DNA of 50,062 bases. Origin: Flavobacteriales bacterium UBA7325. Its GTDB lineage: Bacteria > Bacteroidota > Bacteroidia > Flavobacteriales_D > Crocinitomicaceae. Under the pieces are notes generated by a model. That model had not been told where the DNA came from. It made no database searches and worked only from the letters and a program-made list of their open reading frames with translations. Shown piece by piece: positions 1 through 7,950 of the stretch; positions within the stretch are counted from its first letter, which is position 1; each line of letters opens with the position of its first letter. Both the position numbers and the translations under genes were made by a program. The stretch is from contig DKPV01000100.1 of assembly GCA_002471375.1 (NCBI GenBank), positions 1 to 50,062 of the forward strand. Direction: 5' to 3'.

Positions 1-60
1 TCGAACCCACGACCCTCGGTACCACAAACCGATGCTCTAACCAACTGAGCTACAACCACC
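1..60 (-). tRNA. tRNA-His (GTG), 3' part missing at window edge
   Basis: Read on the minus strand from 60 to 1, the sequence begins with GG followed by an acceptor half, then a D-arm (GCTC...GAGC), an anticodon arm TCGGT/ACCGA enclosing the loop TTGTGGT with anticodon GTG (plus-strand bases 23-25), and a T-arm start with GTGGGTTCGA. An extra 5' G (G-1) is typical of tRNA-His. About 15 bases of the 3' end, including the rest of the T-arm and acceptor strand, lie outside the window. Confidence 0.93.
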
Positions 61-172
61 ATGTTTTTCTTCGCTACTGTCGTTCCAGCCGCGGGGGCAA
101 ATATAGAGATTTCTTCAGATAATATCTCCTTGCCTAATGTATTTTTTTTTTACTTTCAATAAAAGAAATTTT

Positions 173-685
173 ATGTCAGTTAAAAATCATGTCCTCCGCG
201 AGTTTGATATGCGCGTTTTTGAAGAATCCTATTCAAGGATCTATAAATGTTTGCAATTCCTTGATGAAGAGCAACTTTGGAAATCTCCAAACGATCAAAT
301 TGCACCGGTTGGATGCCTGATTTTGCACCTTTGTGGGAATGCACGCCAATGGATGCTCTCGGGTCTTGGAGGAGCGAATGATAATCGCGATAGAGATCAA
401 GAATTTGTTCCACAGGATAATATTAGCAAGGGTGACTTTATTTTCTTGCTTGAAAATATGAAAAGTCAATTGAAGCGATGCATGGATGGGCTGTCCGAAG
501 AAGACTTCAACAATGTCTATTCAATTCAAGGTTTTCAAGTTACTGGATTTTCAACAATCATTCATGTAATTGAGCATTTTTCCTACCATACAGGACAGAT
601 TACGACTCTTACCAAATTGCATACTGGTGAGGATACAGGCTTCTACACTGATTACAACCTGAATAAACACAACCAGAAATTATAG
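173..685 (+). CDS. DinB-family (DUF1572-like) four-helix-bundle protein
   Basis: A protein of about 170 residues of the DinB/YfiT-like putative metal-dependent hydrolase fold. The visible signatures are a first helix ending in HLCGNARQW and a later EHFSYHTGQI, which supply the three His residues that bind a metal in this fold. The family is widespread and mostly uncharacterised; some members are thiol-S-transferases, others are DNA-damage-induced proteins, so no reaction is assigned. The frame is open from 137, but the ATG at 173 (MSVKNH) is preferred because the upstream extension is a Phe-rich stretch that does not fit the family. It stands alone between tRNA-His and an oxidoreductase gene. 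Confidence 0.8.
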   Translation: MSVKNHVLREFDMRVFEESYSRIYKCLQFLDEEQLWKSPNDQIAPVGCLILHLCGNARQWMLSGLGGANDNRDRDQEFVPQDNISKGDFIFLLENMKSQLKRCMDGLSEEDFNNVYSIQGFQVTGFSTIIHVIEHFSYHTGQITTLTKLHTGEDTGFYTDYNLNKHNQKL

Positions 686-780
686 GACTACCATTTAGGC
701 ATCCAATCAGCGGCTGTTAAATACAGTAAAAAATGTTGATAAAGATGTATTGATAAAGTGGCTAATTCGGAGGACTCTCG

Positions 781-788
781 TATTTTTG
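781..788 (+). promoter_or_regulatory. Putative -7 promoter element TATTTTTG
   Basis: TATTTTTG fits the Bacteroidota sigma-A -7 consensus TAnnTTTG and ends 19 bases before the ATG at 808. No clear -33 TTG is visible at the expected distance, so this is a candidate only. Confidence 0.45.
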
Positions 789-807
789 TGTAAAATTACC
801 TTGGTTT

Positions 808-1803
808 ATGCTTAAAGTTGGAGTATTAGGTGCTGGACACCTTGGAAAGATTCACATAAAATTGCTACTCGAGTTATCTGATAAATTTGAATTTGTTGGA
901 TTTTATGATCCGAGTGATTCAAATGCACAGACAGCGATTGATGCATACTCAATCAGAAGATTTGACACCATTGAATCTCTTTTGAATGAAGTGGATTGTA
1001 TTGACATTGTGACACCAACTCTCTCTCATTTTGACTGTGCTTCAAAAGCTTTACTGGGTAAAAAGCATGTGTTCATAGAGAAACCAGTGACTGAAACTGT
1101 AGCTGAGGCTAGAGAACTCTTAGCTCTTAAGGAAGACGCGAACGTAAAAGTTCAAGTAGGTCATGTTGAACGATTTAATCCTGCATTTCAAGCTGCGGTT
1201 TCTCATTTTGAAAACCCAATGTTTATCGAGACGCATCGTTTAGCGCAGTTCAACCCGCGTGGTACTGATGTTCCTGTTGTATTGGATCTTATGATACATG
1301 ATATTGATGCGATACTATCAGTAGTGAAATCACCGGTAAGTAGAATATCTGCCTCTGGTGTTTCTGTCGTAAGTGATACACCTGATATCGCGAATGCAAG
1401 AATTGAATTCGAGAGTGGATGTGTTGCAAACCTCACATCTAGTAGAATCTCAATGAAGAACATGAGGAAATCTAGATTCTTCCAAAAAGATGCCTATATC
1501 AGTGTAGATTTCTTGGAGAAAGAAATGGAGGTCGTACGAATGGAGGACATCGATGGTGAACCTGGACCATTTGATATCGTTTTTGATCTTGGTGAGGGCA
1601 AAGCAACGAAGAAAATTCTTTTCGATAAACCGGAAATCATACAGACTAATGCAATCAAAGAAGAGTTATCTTCTTTTGCGGATTCAATTGTAAATGATTC
1701 AACACCAATTGTTCCTTTGGAAGATGGTTATCAAGCACTTGAGGTAGCACAGCAAATTGTAGATGAATTAAAAAAATCTGCAACCATGGCAATGGGGCAA
1801 TAA
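808..1803 (+). CDS. Gfo/Idh/MocA family NAD(P)-dependent oxidoreductase
   Basis: A 331-residue two-domain dehydrogenase. An N-terminal Rossmann fold carries GAGHLG at residues 8-13, and the family's EKP motif follows at 91-93 (FIEKPVTET), with Lys92 the expected catalytic/nicotinamide-side lysine. The C-terminal half has the alpha/beta fold with GHVERFNP and MIHDIDAIL, matching GFO_IDH_MocA_C. These enzymes oxidise or reduce sugars, inositols or related compounds; the substrate cannot be read from sequence. A polyprenyl-phosphate sugar transferase two genes downstream makes a role in nucleotide-sugar or envelope glycan metabolism possible (inference). The 39-base gap to the next gene suggests co-transcription. 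Confidence 0.88.
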   Translation: MLKVGVLGAGHLGKIHIKLLLELSDKFEFVGFYDPSDSNAQTAIDAYSIRRFDTIESLLNEVDCIDIVTPTLSHFDCASKALLGKKHVFIEKPVTETVAEARELLALKEDANVKVQVGHVERFNPAFQAAVSHFENPMFIETHRLAQFNPRGTDVPVVLDLMIHDIDAILSVVKSPVSRISASGVSVVSDTPDIANARIEFESGCVANLTSSRISMKNMRKSRFFQKDAYISVDFLEKEMEVVRMEDIDGEPGPFDIVFDLGEGKATKKILFDKPEIIQTNAIKEELSSFADSIVNDSTPIVPLEDGYQALEVAQQIVDELKKSATMAMGQ

Positions 1804-1841
1804 GTCAAACTCTTAGTCGTTATAAAGACACTACTCGGTTT

Positions 1842-2720
1842 ATGAAAAAAATACTTCAACTTGCGGCCATGCTATTTCTAGCAAGTGCTTGTACAAAAAA
1901 TAATCCTGATCCAACTTGGATAGAAATAAATCCATGGGTACTCATTGAGAACCCTGATGAGGCGCCGGGCACTGCTGGAGAATTGTCTTCGAATATAACA
2001 GATGCTTGGGTATATATCGACAATGTCCTGATTGGCGTTTTTGAACTGCCTTGTAACATCCCAGTGATAACTTCTGGAAGTAGCGTTGTAAAAGTATTTC
2101 CTACGGTTTTGAATAATGGGATATCAGCAACTAAAAAGATTTATCCATTTATGGAGCCGTATGAGGTAACCGTAGATCTTGTGCAAAACGAAACAACTAC
2201 AATTAATCCCATCACACAATATTACAAAGGGTTGACGTATTGGATAGAAGATTTTGAAGCTGCTGGTCATGAAATTGAAGATGATCCGTTATCTCTAGCA
2301 TCTATGACGCATATTTCAGGAGATCCAATCAATGGAGAGTTCAACGGAAACAAATTTGGACGAATCACTTTGGACGAGACGAATCATACGTATGTTGGAT
2401 ATACTAATTCAGCTACAGGTCTTAATCTTCCTACAGGAACGGATATTTATCTAGAAATTGATTATCACAATACGAATCGAATCACAACTGGTTTATTAGC
2501 TATTGATGCTGTGAACGGAGCGGTTCCGAATCCGAACATTCAAATGAATGCACAGGATGACGCTGATGTGGTATGGAAAAAGATTTACATTGAATTACGT
2601 GAAATTGTCGCAGGATCGCCTAGCGCTGACTATTTCGAGCTGTCCTTTGAAGCATTAATTGAGGATGATGAGGCCACAGGTGAAATAAATATAGACAACA
2701 TTAAAGTGATCCACCTCTAG
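1842..2720 (+). CDS. Predicted secreted lipoprotein of unknown function
   Basis: A 292-residue protein with a lipoprotein signal peptide: MKK, a hydrophobic stretch and the lipobox LASAC, giving a mature N-terminal Cys at residue 17. The mature part begins with an acidic, beta-rich region (DAWVYIDNVLIGVFELP resembles a PEGA-like or carboxypeptidase-regulatory-type surface beta domain), then a carbohydrate-binding-like segment and a C-terminal EINIDNIKVIHL strand. I do not recognise a named family. It probably sits in the outer membrane. The stop codon TAG is followed directly by the ATG of the sugar transferase gene in the same frame, so the two are translationally adjacent and surely one transcript. 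Confidence 0.75.
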   Translation: MKKILQLAAMLFLASACTKNNPDPTWIEINPWVLIENPDEAPGTAGELSSNITDAWVYIDNVLIGVFELPCNIPVITSGSSVVKVFPTVLNNGISATKKIYPFMEPYEVTVDLVQNETTTINPITQYYKGLTYWIEDFEAAGHEIEDDPLSLASMTHISGDPINGEFNGNKFGRITLDETNHTYVGYTNSATGLNLPTGTDIYLEIDYHNTNRITTGLLAIDAVNGAVPNPNIQMNAQDDADVVWKKIYIELREIVAGSPSADYFELSFEALIEDDEATGEINIDNIKVIHL

Positions 2721-4115
2721 ATGAATCGACGTCTTCTGACATTTTTATTGGTATTGGTCGATCTTCTTTCAGCTGCTGCTGCGTGGGGAACGTTCTATTA
2801 CGTGAGGAAAGTGAAACTCGAGATGTCAGAATTCTCAGTGAATGAGTCGTTCTATTATGGCGTTTTATTTATTCCAATTGCCTGGATATTACTATATGTG
2901 CTTCAAGGGACCTACCACGATGTAAGGCGGCTACACCGAATTAAGATATTCAACTTAAGCTTTGTAAGTACGGTAATAGGAGTGATACTACTCTTCTTTT
3001 TATTCTTGCTGGATGATGAAATTAATGGTTATCGTCAATACTACACCTCGGTTTTCCTGCTTTTTGGTATTCATTTTACTTTTGCTTTTATCCCACGATT
3101 AATCATTGTGAGTTGGATCGTATCAAGAATCCATAACCGTAATGATGGCTTCAAAACGATGATTATTGGCGGTAGTGAAAAGGCAGTTGAAATCTACGAT
3201 GAAATTGAAGGATTGCCAAAAGGGATAGGTTCCAAATTTGTCGGATTTATTAATCTGAATGGAGTAGATCGAAATCTGGAATCACGATTGACGTATTTGG
3301 GTCATATTGATGATGTTGAGCAGATCTTGCGTGATAACAAGATAGAGCAGGTAATCATTGCACTGGAAAGTATAGAGCATAAGAAACTGAAAGATGTGAT
3401 CACACGATTAGAAGGTGGAGATGTTCAGATTAAAATTCTTCCGGATATGTATGATATCCTTTCAGGATCTGTAAAGATGAATAATATTTTTGGTGCTCTT
3501 CTTATAGACCTGAACACTGAGGTTATGCCCATCTGGCAACGGATTGCGAAGCGTGTTTTTGATGTTGTAGCTTCGCTAGCTTCACTGGTTTTGTTGATTC
3601 CCATGTTTTTCGTACTTGCGGTTCTCGTTAAATCTACTTCTCCTGGACCAATTCTATTTTTTCAAGAGCGTATTGGGAAAAACGGTATTCCATTTATGAT
3701 CATTAAGTTCAGAACAATGCACGTGCATGCTGAAAAAGCTGGTCCTCAATTGTCTTCCTCCAACGATCCACGAATAACTAAGATTGGAAGGTTTATGAGG
3801 AAGTCACGTCTGGATGAGTTTCCACAGTTTATGAATGTATTACTAGGTGATATGTCACTGGTCGGGCCGCGCCCAGAACGTCAATTCTACATTGATAAAA
3901 TTGCAGAGATTGAGCCACAGTTTCACCAATTAACGAAGGTACGTCCTGGAATTACTTCTTGGGGCCAGGTGAAATATGGCTATGCTGAAAATGTTGATCA
4001 GATGATTGATAGAATGAAATATGATCTGTTATATCTCAAGAATCGCACACTATCACTAGATTTTAAGATAATGCTCTATACTGTTCTCATTATCTTTAAG
4101 GGGGCGGGGAAGTAG
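2721..4115 (+). CDS. Polyprenyl glycosylphosphotransferase (WcaJ/exopolysaccharide type), full length
   Basis: A 464-residue membrane enzyme that transfers a sugar-1-phosphate from a nucleotide sugar to undecaprenyl phosphate, the first step of a lipid-linked glycan. Four N-terminal membrane segments (about 8-27, 43-61, 78-98, 108-135) are followed by a Rossmann-like CoA_binding_3 domain starting MIIGGSEKAVEIY (148-160). The catalytic domain opens with a re-entrant helix (KRVFDVVASL, 277-286), then KFRTMH (329-334), LDEFPQF (364-370) carrying the Asp-Glu pair, and GDMSLVGPRPE (376-386). All key residues are present. It abuts the lipoprotein gene upstream and converges with the gene downstream, leaving only one base between them. 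The sugar is unknown. Confidence 0.92.
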   Translation: MNRRLLTFLLVLVDLLSAAAAWGTFYYVRKVKLEMSEFSVNESFYYGVLFIPIAWILLYVLQGTYHDVRRLHRIKIFNLSFVSTVIGVILLFFLFLLDDEINGYRQYYTSVFLLFGIHFTFAFIPRLIIVSWIVSRIHNRNDGFKTMIIGGSEKAVEIYDEIEGLPKGIGSKFVGFINLNGVDRNLESRLTYLGHIDDVEQILRDNKIEQVIIALESIEHKKLKDVITRLEGGDVQIKILPDMYDILSGSVKMNNIFGALLIDLNTEVMPIWQRIAKRVFDVVASLASLVLLIPMFFVLAVLVKSTSPGPILFFQERIGKNGIPFMIIKFRTMHVHAEKAGPQLSSSNDPRITKIGRFMRKSRLDEFPQFMNVLLGDMSLVGPRPERQFYIDKIAEIEPQFHQLTKVRPGITSWGQVKYGYAENVDQMIDRMKYDLLYLKNRTLSLDFKIMLYTVLIIFKGAGK

Positions 4116-4116
4116 A

Positions 4117-4728
4117 TTACTTAATCTTTACTTCGAACATTTTCTTTTCACCAATAAACCCTACAAGGATATCGTTGATAGCAATCGGGCCGACTCCTGC
4201 AGGAGTTCCTGTGTAGATTAAGTCGCCCTTTTTTAGTGTCATAAATTGAGAGACATACGCAATCAATTTGTCAATGGAAAAGATCATGTCAGCACTGGTG
4301 CCTTTTTGTACTTCTTCTCCATTTTGCTCTAGTCTAAATTTTAAATCATCTAGCTGGAGTTCAGATTTATCGATAAAATCCTTACAAATAGGGGCACTTC
4401 CTTCAAATGACTTAGAAATTTCCCATGGATGACCATTTTTCTTGCATTCTGCCTGTAGATCGCGCGCAGTAAGATCAATGCCTAATCCAATTTCAGAGTA
4501 ATACTTGTGAGCAAACCTTTCCGCGATGTTTTTTCCTACACGGTTTATTTTGATTACTAACTCACATTCAAAGTGAATATCTTTTGAAAATGACGGGTAA
4601 AAAAATGGCATTCCTGGCCGTAAAAGAGATGTGTCCGCTTTCATGAAAAACATTGGGACCTTCGGAAGTGGAGAATTCATTTCCTTCGCATGATCTGCGT
4701 AATTTCTACCGATACAAATAATCTTCAT
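4117..4728 (-). CDS. Fumarylacetoacetate hydrolase-family protein
   Basis: A 203-residue single-domain protein of the FAH superfamily (acylpyruvase, oxaloacetate decarboxylase or tautomerase, or 2-hydroxyhepta-2,4-diene-1,7-dioate isomerase relatives). It starts IICIGRNYADHAKEM and carries FECELVIKI, with the Glu residues that bind Mg2+, then LTARDLQ and a C-terminal DLIYTGTPAGVGPI, all hallmark FAH motifs. The length matches the short acylpyruvase-like group. The gene follows the exonuclease on the same strand with no spacing (stop of one next to start of the other), so the two are likely co-transcribed. The exact substrate is not readable. Confidence 0.88.
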   Translation of the reverse strand: MKIICIGRNYADHAKEMNSPLPKVPMFFMKADTSLLRPGMPFFYPSFSKDIHFECELVIKINRVGKNIAERFAHKYYSEIGLGIDLTARDLQAECKKNGHPWEISKSFEGSAPICKDFIDKSELQLDDLKFRLEQNGEEVQKGTSADMIFSIDKLIAYVSQFMTLKKGDLIYTGTPAGVGPIAINDILVGFIGEKKMFEVKIK

Positions 4729-5586
4729 CTACTTGAATTTGTTTTTGAGATCCGATAATTTATCTTGAAATTTGTCTTCTTCAAGCTTTTTAGAAACGAT
4801 TTTTTGCTGTTCGCGTTCAGCTTTAATCTTTTTCATTTCTTTTCTAAGGCACTCTTTGGTATAGAGCGGAAAGTCAGCATCGATCATCCAGCCATAGTAT
4901 CCCGGTTCTGACTTAGCAACTGCTTTGATAGTTTTTCCTTTGTGCTTACCAAAGTTGTAAATAGCTTCTCCTTTTTTGTTAATCGCCAGTCTACCAGCGA
5001 AATCTAAGCGAGAAACATCTCCATAGCGAGAAAAGTCTGCCAGAAAATCAACATCGTTTTCCACTGCATCGTATTTTCCAATTTGAGCATCTAGAACCTC
5101 CCAAGTAGCTTTTGCATCAGATAGGGCAGAGTGAGCATTCTCTAATTCCTTACTGCAATAGAATTTGTATGCAGCAATAAGAGTGCGCTGCTCCATCTTG
5201 TGGAAGATATTCTGAACGTCGATGTGCTTTTTTGTAGATAGGTCAAGCGTACTACCCGATCTAATTAATTCTTCCGCAAGCATTGGAATGTCAAATTTGT
5301 TGGAATTATAGCCAGCAAAATCAGAATTCCCCAAGAATTCTTCTAACTCTGGGATGATTTTTTTAAAGGTAGGCTCGTCCTTAACATCTTCATCTGTTAT
5401 CCCATGTATTTTCGTTACTTCGGCCGGAATTTTCATTTCTGGATTCACTCGTCTTAAAAAGTTCTCTTCTGAACCATCAGGAAGTATTTTCACGATTGCG
5501 ATCTCCACAATTCGGTCAGTTGTTATACTGAGTCCAGTTGCTTCAATATCGAAGATTGCGAGTGGGGAAGTAAGTTTAATATTCAT
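4729..5586 (-). CDS. DnaQ-like DEDDh 3'-5' exonuclease with ExoX-like C-terminal domain
   Basis: About 285 residues. The exonuclease fold shows Exo I as FDIEATGL (Asp and Glu), Exo II as GYNSNKFDIPML and Exo III as HSALSDAKAT (the DEDDh His and Asp), so the catalytic set is complete. A C-terminal segment (NFGKHKGKTIKAV...YYGWMIDADFP) resembles the ExoX-like/DUF3820 domain often attached to such nucleases. The start is placed at the ATG at 5586, after the purine-rich TAGAAAGA; an upstream in-frame ATG at 5634 would add 16 unconserved residues. Probable roles are DNA repair or proofreading-type processing of single-stranded ends. It is not the polymerase III epsilon subunit by context. Confidence 0.85.
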   Translation of the reverse strand: MNIKLTSPLAIFDIEATGLSITTDRIVEIAIVKILPDGSEENFLRRVNPEMKIPAEVTKIHGITDEDVKDEPTFKKIIPELEEFLGNSDFAGYNSNKFDIPMLAEELIRSGSTLDLSTKKHIDVQNIFHKMEQRTLIAAYKFYCSKELENAHSALSDAKATWEVLDAQIGKYDAVENDVDFLADFSRYGDVSRLDFAGRLAINKKGEAIYNFGKHKGKTIKAVAKSEPGYYGWMIDADFPLYTKECLRKEMKKIKAEREQQKIVSKKLEEDKFQDKLSDLKNKFK

Positions 5587-5636
5587 TCTTTCTAGTTTGA
5601 AATCAAATATAGTTATTCGGAAATCATAGGACAAAA

Positions 5637-5666
5637 AAAAGAGCTCAGATAATTCTGAGCTCTTTT
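5637..5666 (-). terminator. Rho-independent terminator downstream of the 5684-7786 gene
   Basis: A perfect inverted repeat: AAAAGAGCTCAGA at 5637-5649, loop TAAT, and TCTGAGCTCTTTT at 5654-5666. Read on the minus strand the stem is followed by a run of T (plus-strand A run at 5633-5640). It lies just past the stop codon of the envelope protein gene at 5684. Confidence 0.88.
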
Positions 5667-5683
5667 ACAATAGTGCATTCTAT

Positions 5684-7786
5684 TTATTCTGTTTTCAGAC
5701 CAACGTATTGGTATGGGAAGTACTTTTCTTTATTCACAGCATCCTTTTCATATGCAGGGCCCTGAACAAGCTTCGTAACGATTACTACGTTAACTCTACC
5801 TGCGAATTCGTCTTTCTTCTCGAAGTATGAAATAATATCGTACTTCATGTTCTCCGCACGAATTTCAGACAATCGCTCATTCGTTCCGTAAGTTTTTGTT
5901 GGTACTTTTGACGCAGAAGAGTATACGTTAATTGTAATTTTCTCACGTCCGTCCTTCAATTGCTCAGCAACAGATTTAACGAAGTCTTTCAATTCACCTT
6001 TCTTCGTTGTCAACTTGTTTTTGTTATATGCGAAGTAGTGCATGAATTCAAGGTTATCGAATGTTCCAACTGTAACTGGTGGAAGATCTACAACAGTATC
6101 TGGTGGTAATATCAATGTTCGAGTATCTACATCTAACAATAGTTCTCTGTAGACCTCTTGATAATTCGTGTCACACAAAGTCGTAAAGGTATCATCACCT
6201 AGCTTTGCGTTATCTGTAAGATTACTGTATTCGAGACGGTACGTCTTACATGGATCAAGTCCAGTCATAAATACACCGTCACGTAATCTAGGATACACAT
6301 ATCGATCAATTTCTGCTTCGTCACAATCAACACATACCAACTTCACGTTAATCGCGAAATCTTCTGGAATTGGTTTGTCATCCACAGTTTTGATAAGTCC
6401 TTTTAAGACGGCCACATCTTTTATTCCAAGATAATCGTTGTGGATTTCATAGATATCTTTCTCTCCATGACCATCTTTTCTAAATGAAGTCATAAAGCCT
6501 TTACGCCCGTCTAGGGTAGTGGTATAGAAGATGTCATCATTTGTAGAGTTGAATGGGTATCCTAGGTTAACAGCTTTAGACCATGTACCATCCTCCTGCA
6601 ACTGAGTACGCATGATATCGAATCCACCAATACTTCTGAAATCATTCGTGGCAAAATATAAAGTCTGATTATCAACTGCAATAAATGGTGCGTCGTCATC
6701 ATTTGGACCATTGACATTCGGTCCAAGGTTTATCGGATCACTCCACTTTCCATTTTCCTTTAACTTCAGCATGTAGATATCACGTCCGCCGAGGCCACCT
6801 GGACGATCAGATACAAAGAAGAATAGATCTTTTCTGTGTGACATCATTGCATGAGTCTCCCAGTATTTTGTATTGATGTTCTTCATTTCTAACTTCTCGA
6901 TCTCTCTAAATTTCGCATGGTAGAAGTCAGTGAAATAGATATCTCCATTTCCTGTTGAATCTTCGTAGAGGTAAATTTTTCGTTCATCAGAGCTGATAGC
7001 AATTGTTGCTTCGTTTTGACGCGGTTTACAGAAATCAAGACGAACTGGTTCAGTCCAGGAAGAATCAAAATCGAGGTAACTTACATAGATATCTTCTGGA
7101 AATTGATTGATACGAGGATCTTTAAAGTCATCTGTTTCGTTATTTTCCCAAGCACGTCGAGATGTGAAGTACAGGGCAGAACCATCTAGTGATATTACTG
7201 GACTATACTCCGGCATTTCAGTATTTATGATCTCGCCAACGTTCGTTAGATACACGTTAACAGGGCTAGCCATTTGTTTGATAGCCTCTTGACATTGTTC
7301 AATGCGCAATTGGGCAACCTCGAGTAATTCTGACTTTTCATTTGTTGTTTCGACGAATAGCTGATAGTTTTCCATCGCTTTCCCGATGTCTTCATTTAAA
7401 TGATAGCACTGCGCAAGGTGGTAGATTGCATCAATTGCAGCACTTTTCTCTTTGTGCGAATACATATCATAATTCGGATCTACATCAAGCTTAGCTTTTT
7501 CAAGGTAGGGGATAGCTCCAGCATAATCTTTACGAATATCGAGCATTAAAAATCCTTTACGATAGTTGTAGTTCGCACTTTCCGGGTTTATCTCCAGTAA
7601 ACGATCTGCCGCCATTTCGGCATAATATAGATAACCCTCCTGTGTCATTTGGGAGGTTTGCATTACTAGTTGGCTCTCAGTACTATTTTCAACCATTTCT
7701 CTGACCTCAGCTTCAGTTAACTGGGCAAAAGAGTTCATGGTAAATAATAAACTGAATAGTGTAGTTGCAATGAATATTAGTCTCAT
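5684..7786 (-). CDS. TPR-PD40 envelope protein with degenerate OmpA-like C-terminus
   Basis: A 700-residue secreted protein. A signal peptide (LIFIATTLFSLLFTMNSFAQ) is followed by TPR-like helices (about 30-165), then several WD40-like PD40 beta-propeller repeats (for example SPVISLDGSALYFTSRR and VSDRPGGLGGRDIYMLK), a carboxypeptidase-regulatory-like domain, and a C-terminal region in the position of an OmpA domain. There the usual H-T-D peptidoglycan-binding motif is replaced by NVYSSASKVPTK, although the later RAENM still resembles the family's R-A helix. It is clearly a paralogue of the next gene upstream (7951-10260): the N-terminal two thirds match block for block. Proteins of this architecture sit on the periplasmic side of the outer membrane, and some (PorE-like) take part in type IX secretion or gliding. 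Confidence 0.85.
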   Translation of the reverse strand: MRLIFIATTLFSLLFTMNSFAQLTEAEVREMVENSTESQLVMQTSQMTQEGYLYYAEMAADRLLEINPESANYNYRKGFLMLDIRKDYAGAIPYLEKAKLDVDPNYDMYSHKEKSAAIDAIYHLAQCYHLNEDIGKAMENYQLFVETTNEKSELLEVAQLRIEQCQEAIKQMASPVNVYLTNVGEIINTEMPEYSPVISLDGSALYFTSRRAWENNETDDFKDPRINQFPEDIYVSYLDFDSSWTEPVRLDFCKPRQNEATIAISSDERKIYLYEDSTGNGDIYFTDFYHAKFREIEKLEMKNINTKYWETHAMMSHRKDLFFFVSDRPGGLGGRDIYMLKLKENGKWSDPINLGPNVNGPNDDDAPFIAVDNQTLYFATNDFRSIGGFDIMRTQLQEDGTWSKAVNLGYPFNSTNDDIFYTTTLDGRKGFMTSFRKDGHGEKDIYEIHNDYLGIKDVAVLKGLIKTVDDKPIPEDFAINVKLVCVDCDEAEIDRYVYPRLRDGVFMTGLDPCKTYRLEYSNLTDNAKLGDDTFTTLCDTNYQEVYRELLLDVDTRTLILPPDTVVDLPPVTVGTFDNLEFMHYFAYNKNKLTTKKGELKDFVKSVAEQLKDGREKITINVYSSASKVPTKTYGTNERLSEIRAENMKYDIISYFEKKDEFAGRVNVVIVTKLVQGPAYEKDAVNKEKYFPYQYVGLKTE

Positions 7787-7875
7787 AGAATTACATTTAG
7801 ATCAATTCACTTATCGATCAATTGTGTTAGAATATATTTTTAATAGCATAATAATACGAATATTGAAAATTATTA

Positions 7876-7883
7876 CCAAATAT
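7876..7883 (-). promoter_or_regulatory. Putative -7 promoter element TATATTTG
   Basis: On the minus strand TATATTTG matches TAnnTTTG exactly, in the 164-base gap upstream of the gene at 7786. This would give a leader of roughly 80 to 85 bases. No convincing -33 element was seen. Confidence 0.4.
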
Positions 7884-7950
7884 ATTTGCGTGTGATATAG
7901 AAGGAATTACTTAAAAAACCACTATTTCAGTGAAAAATGTTGATAACCTG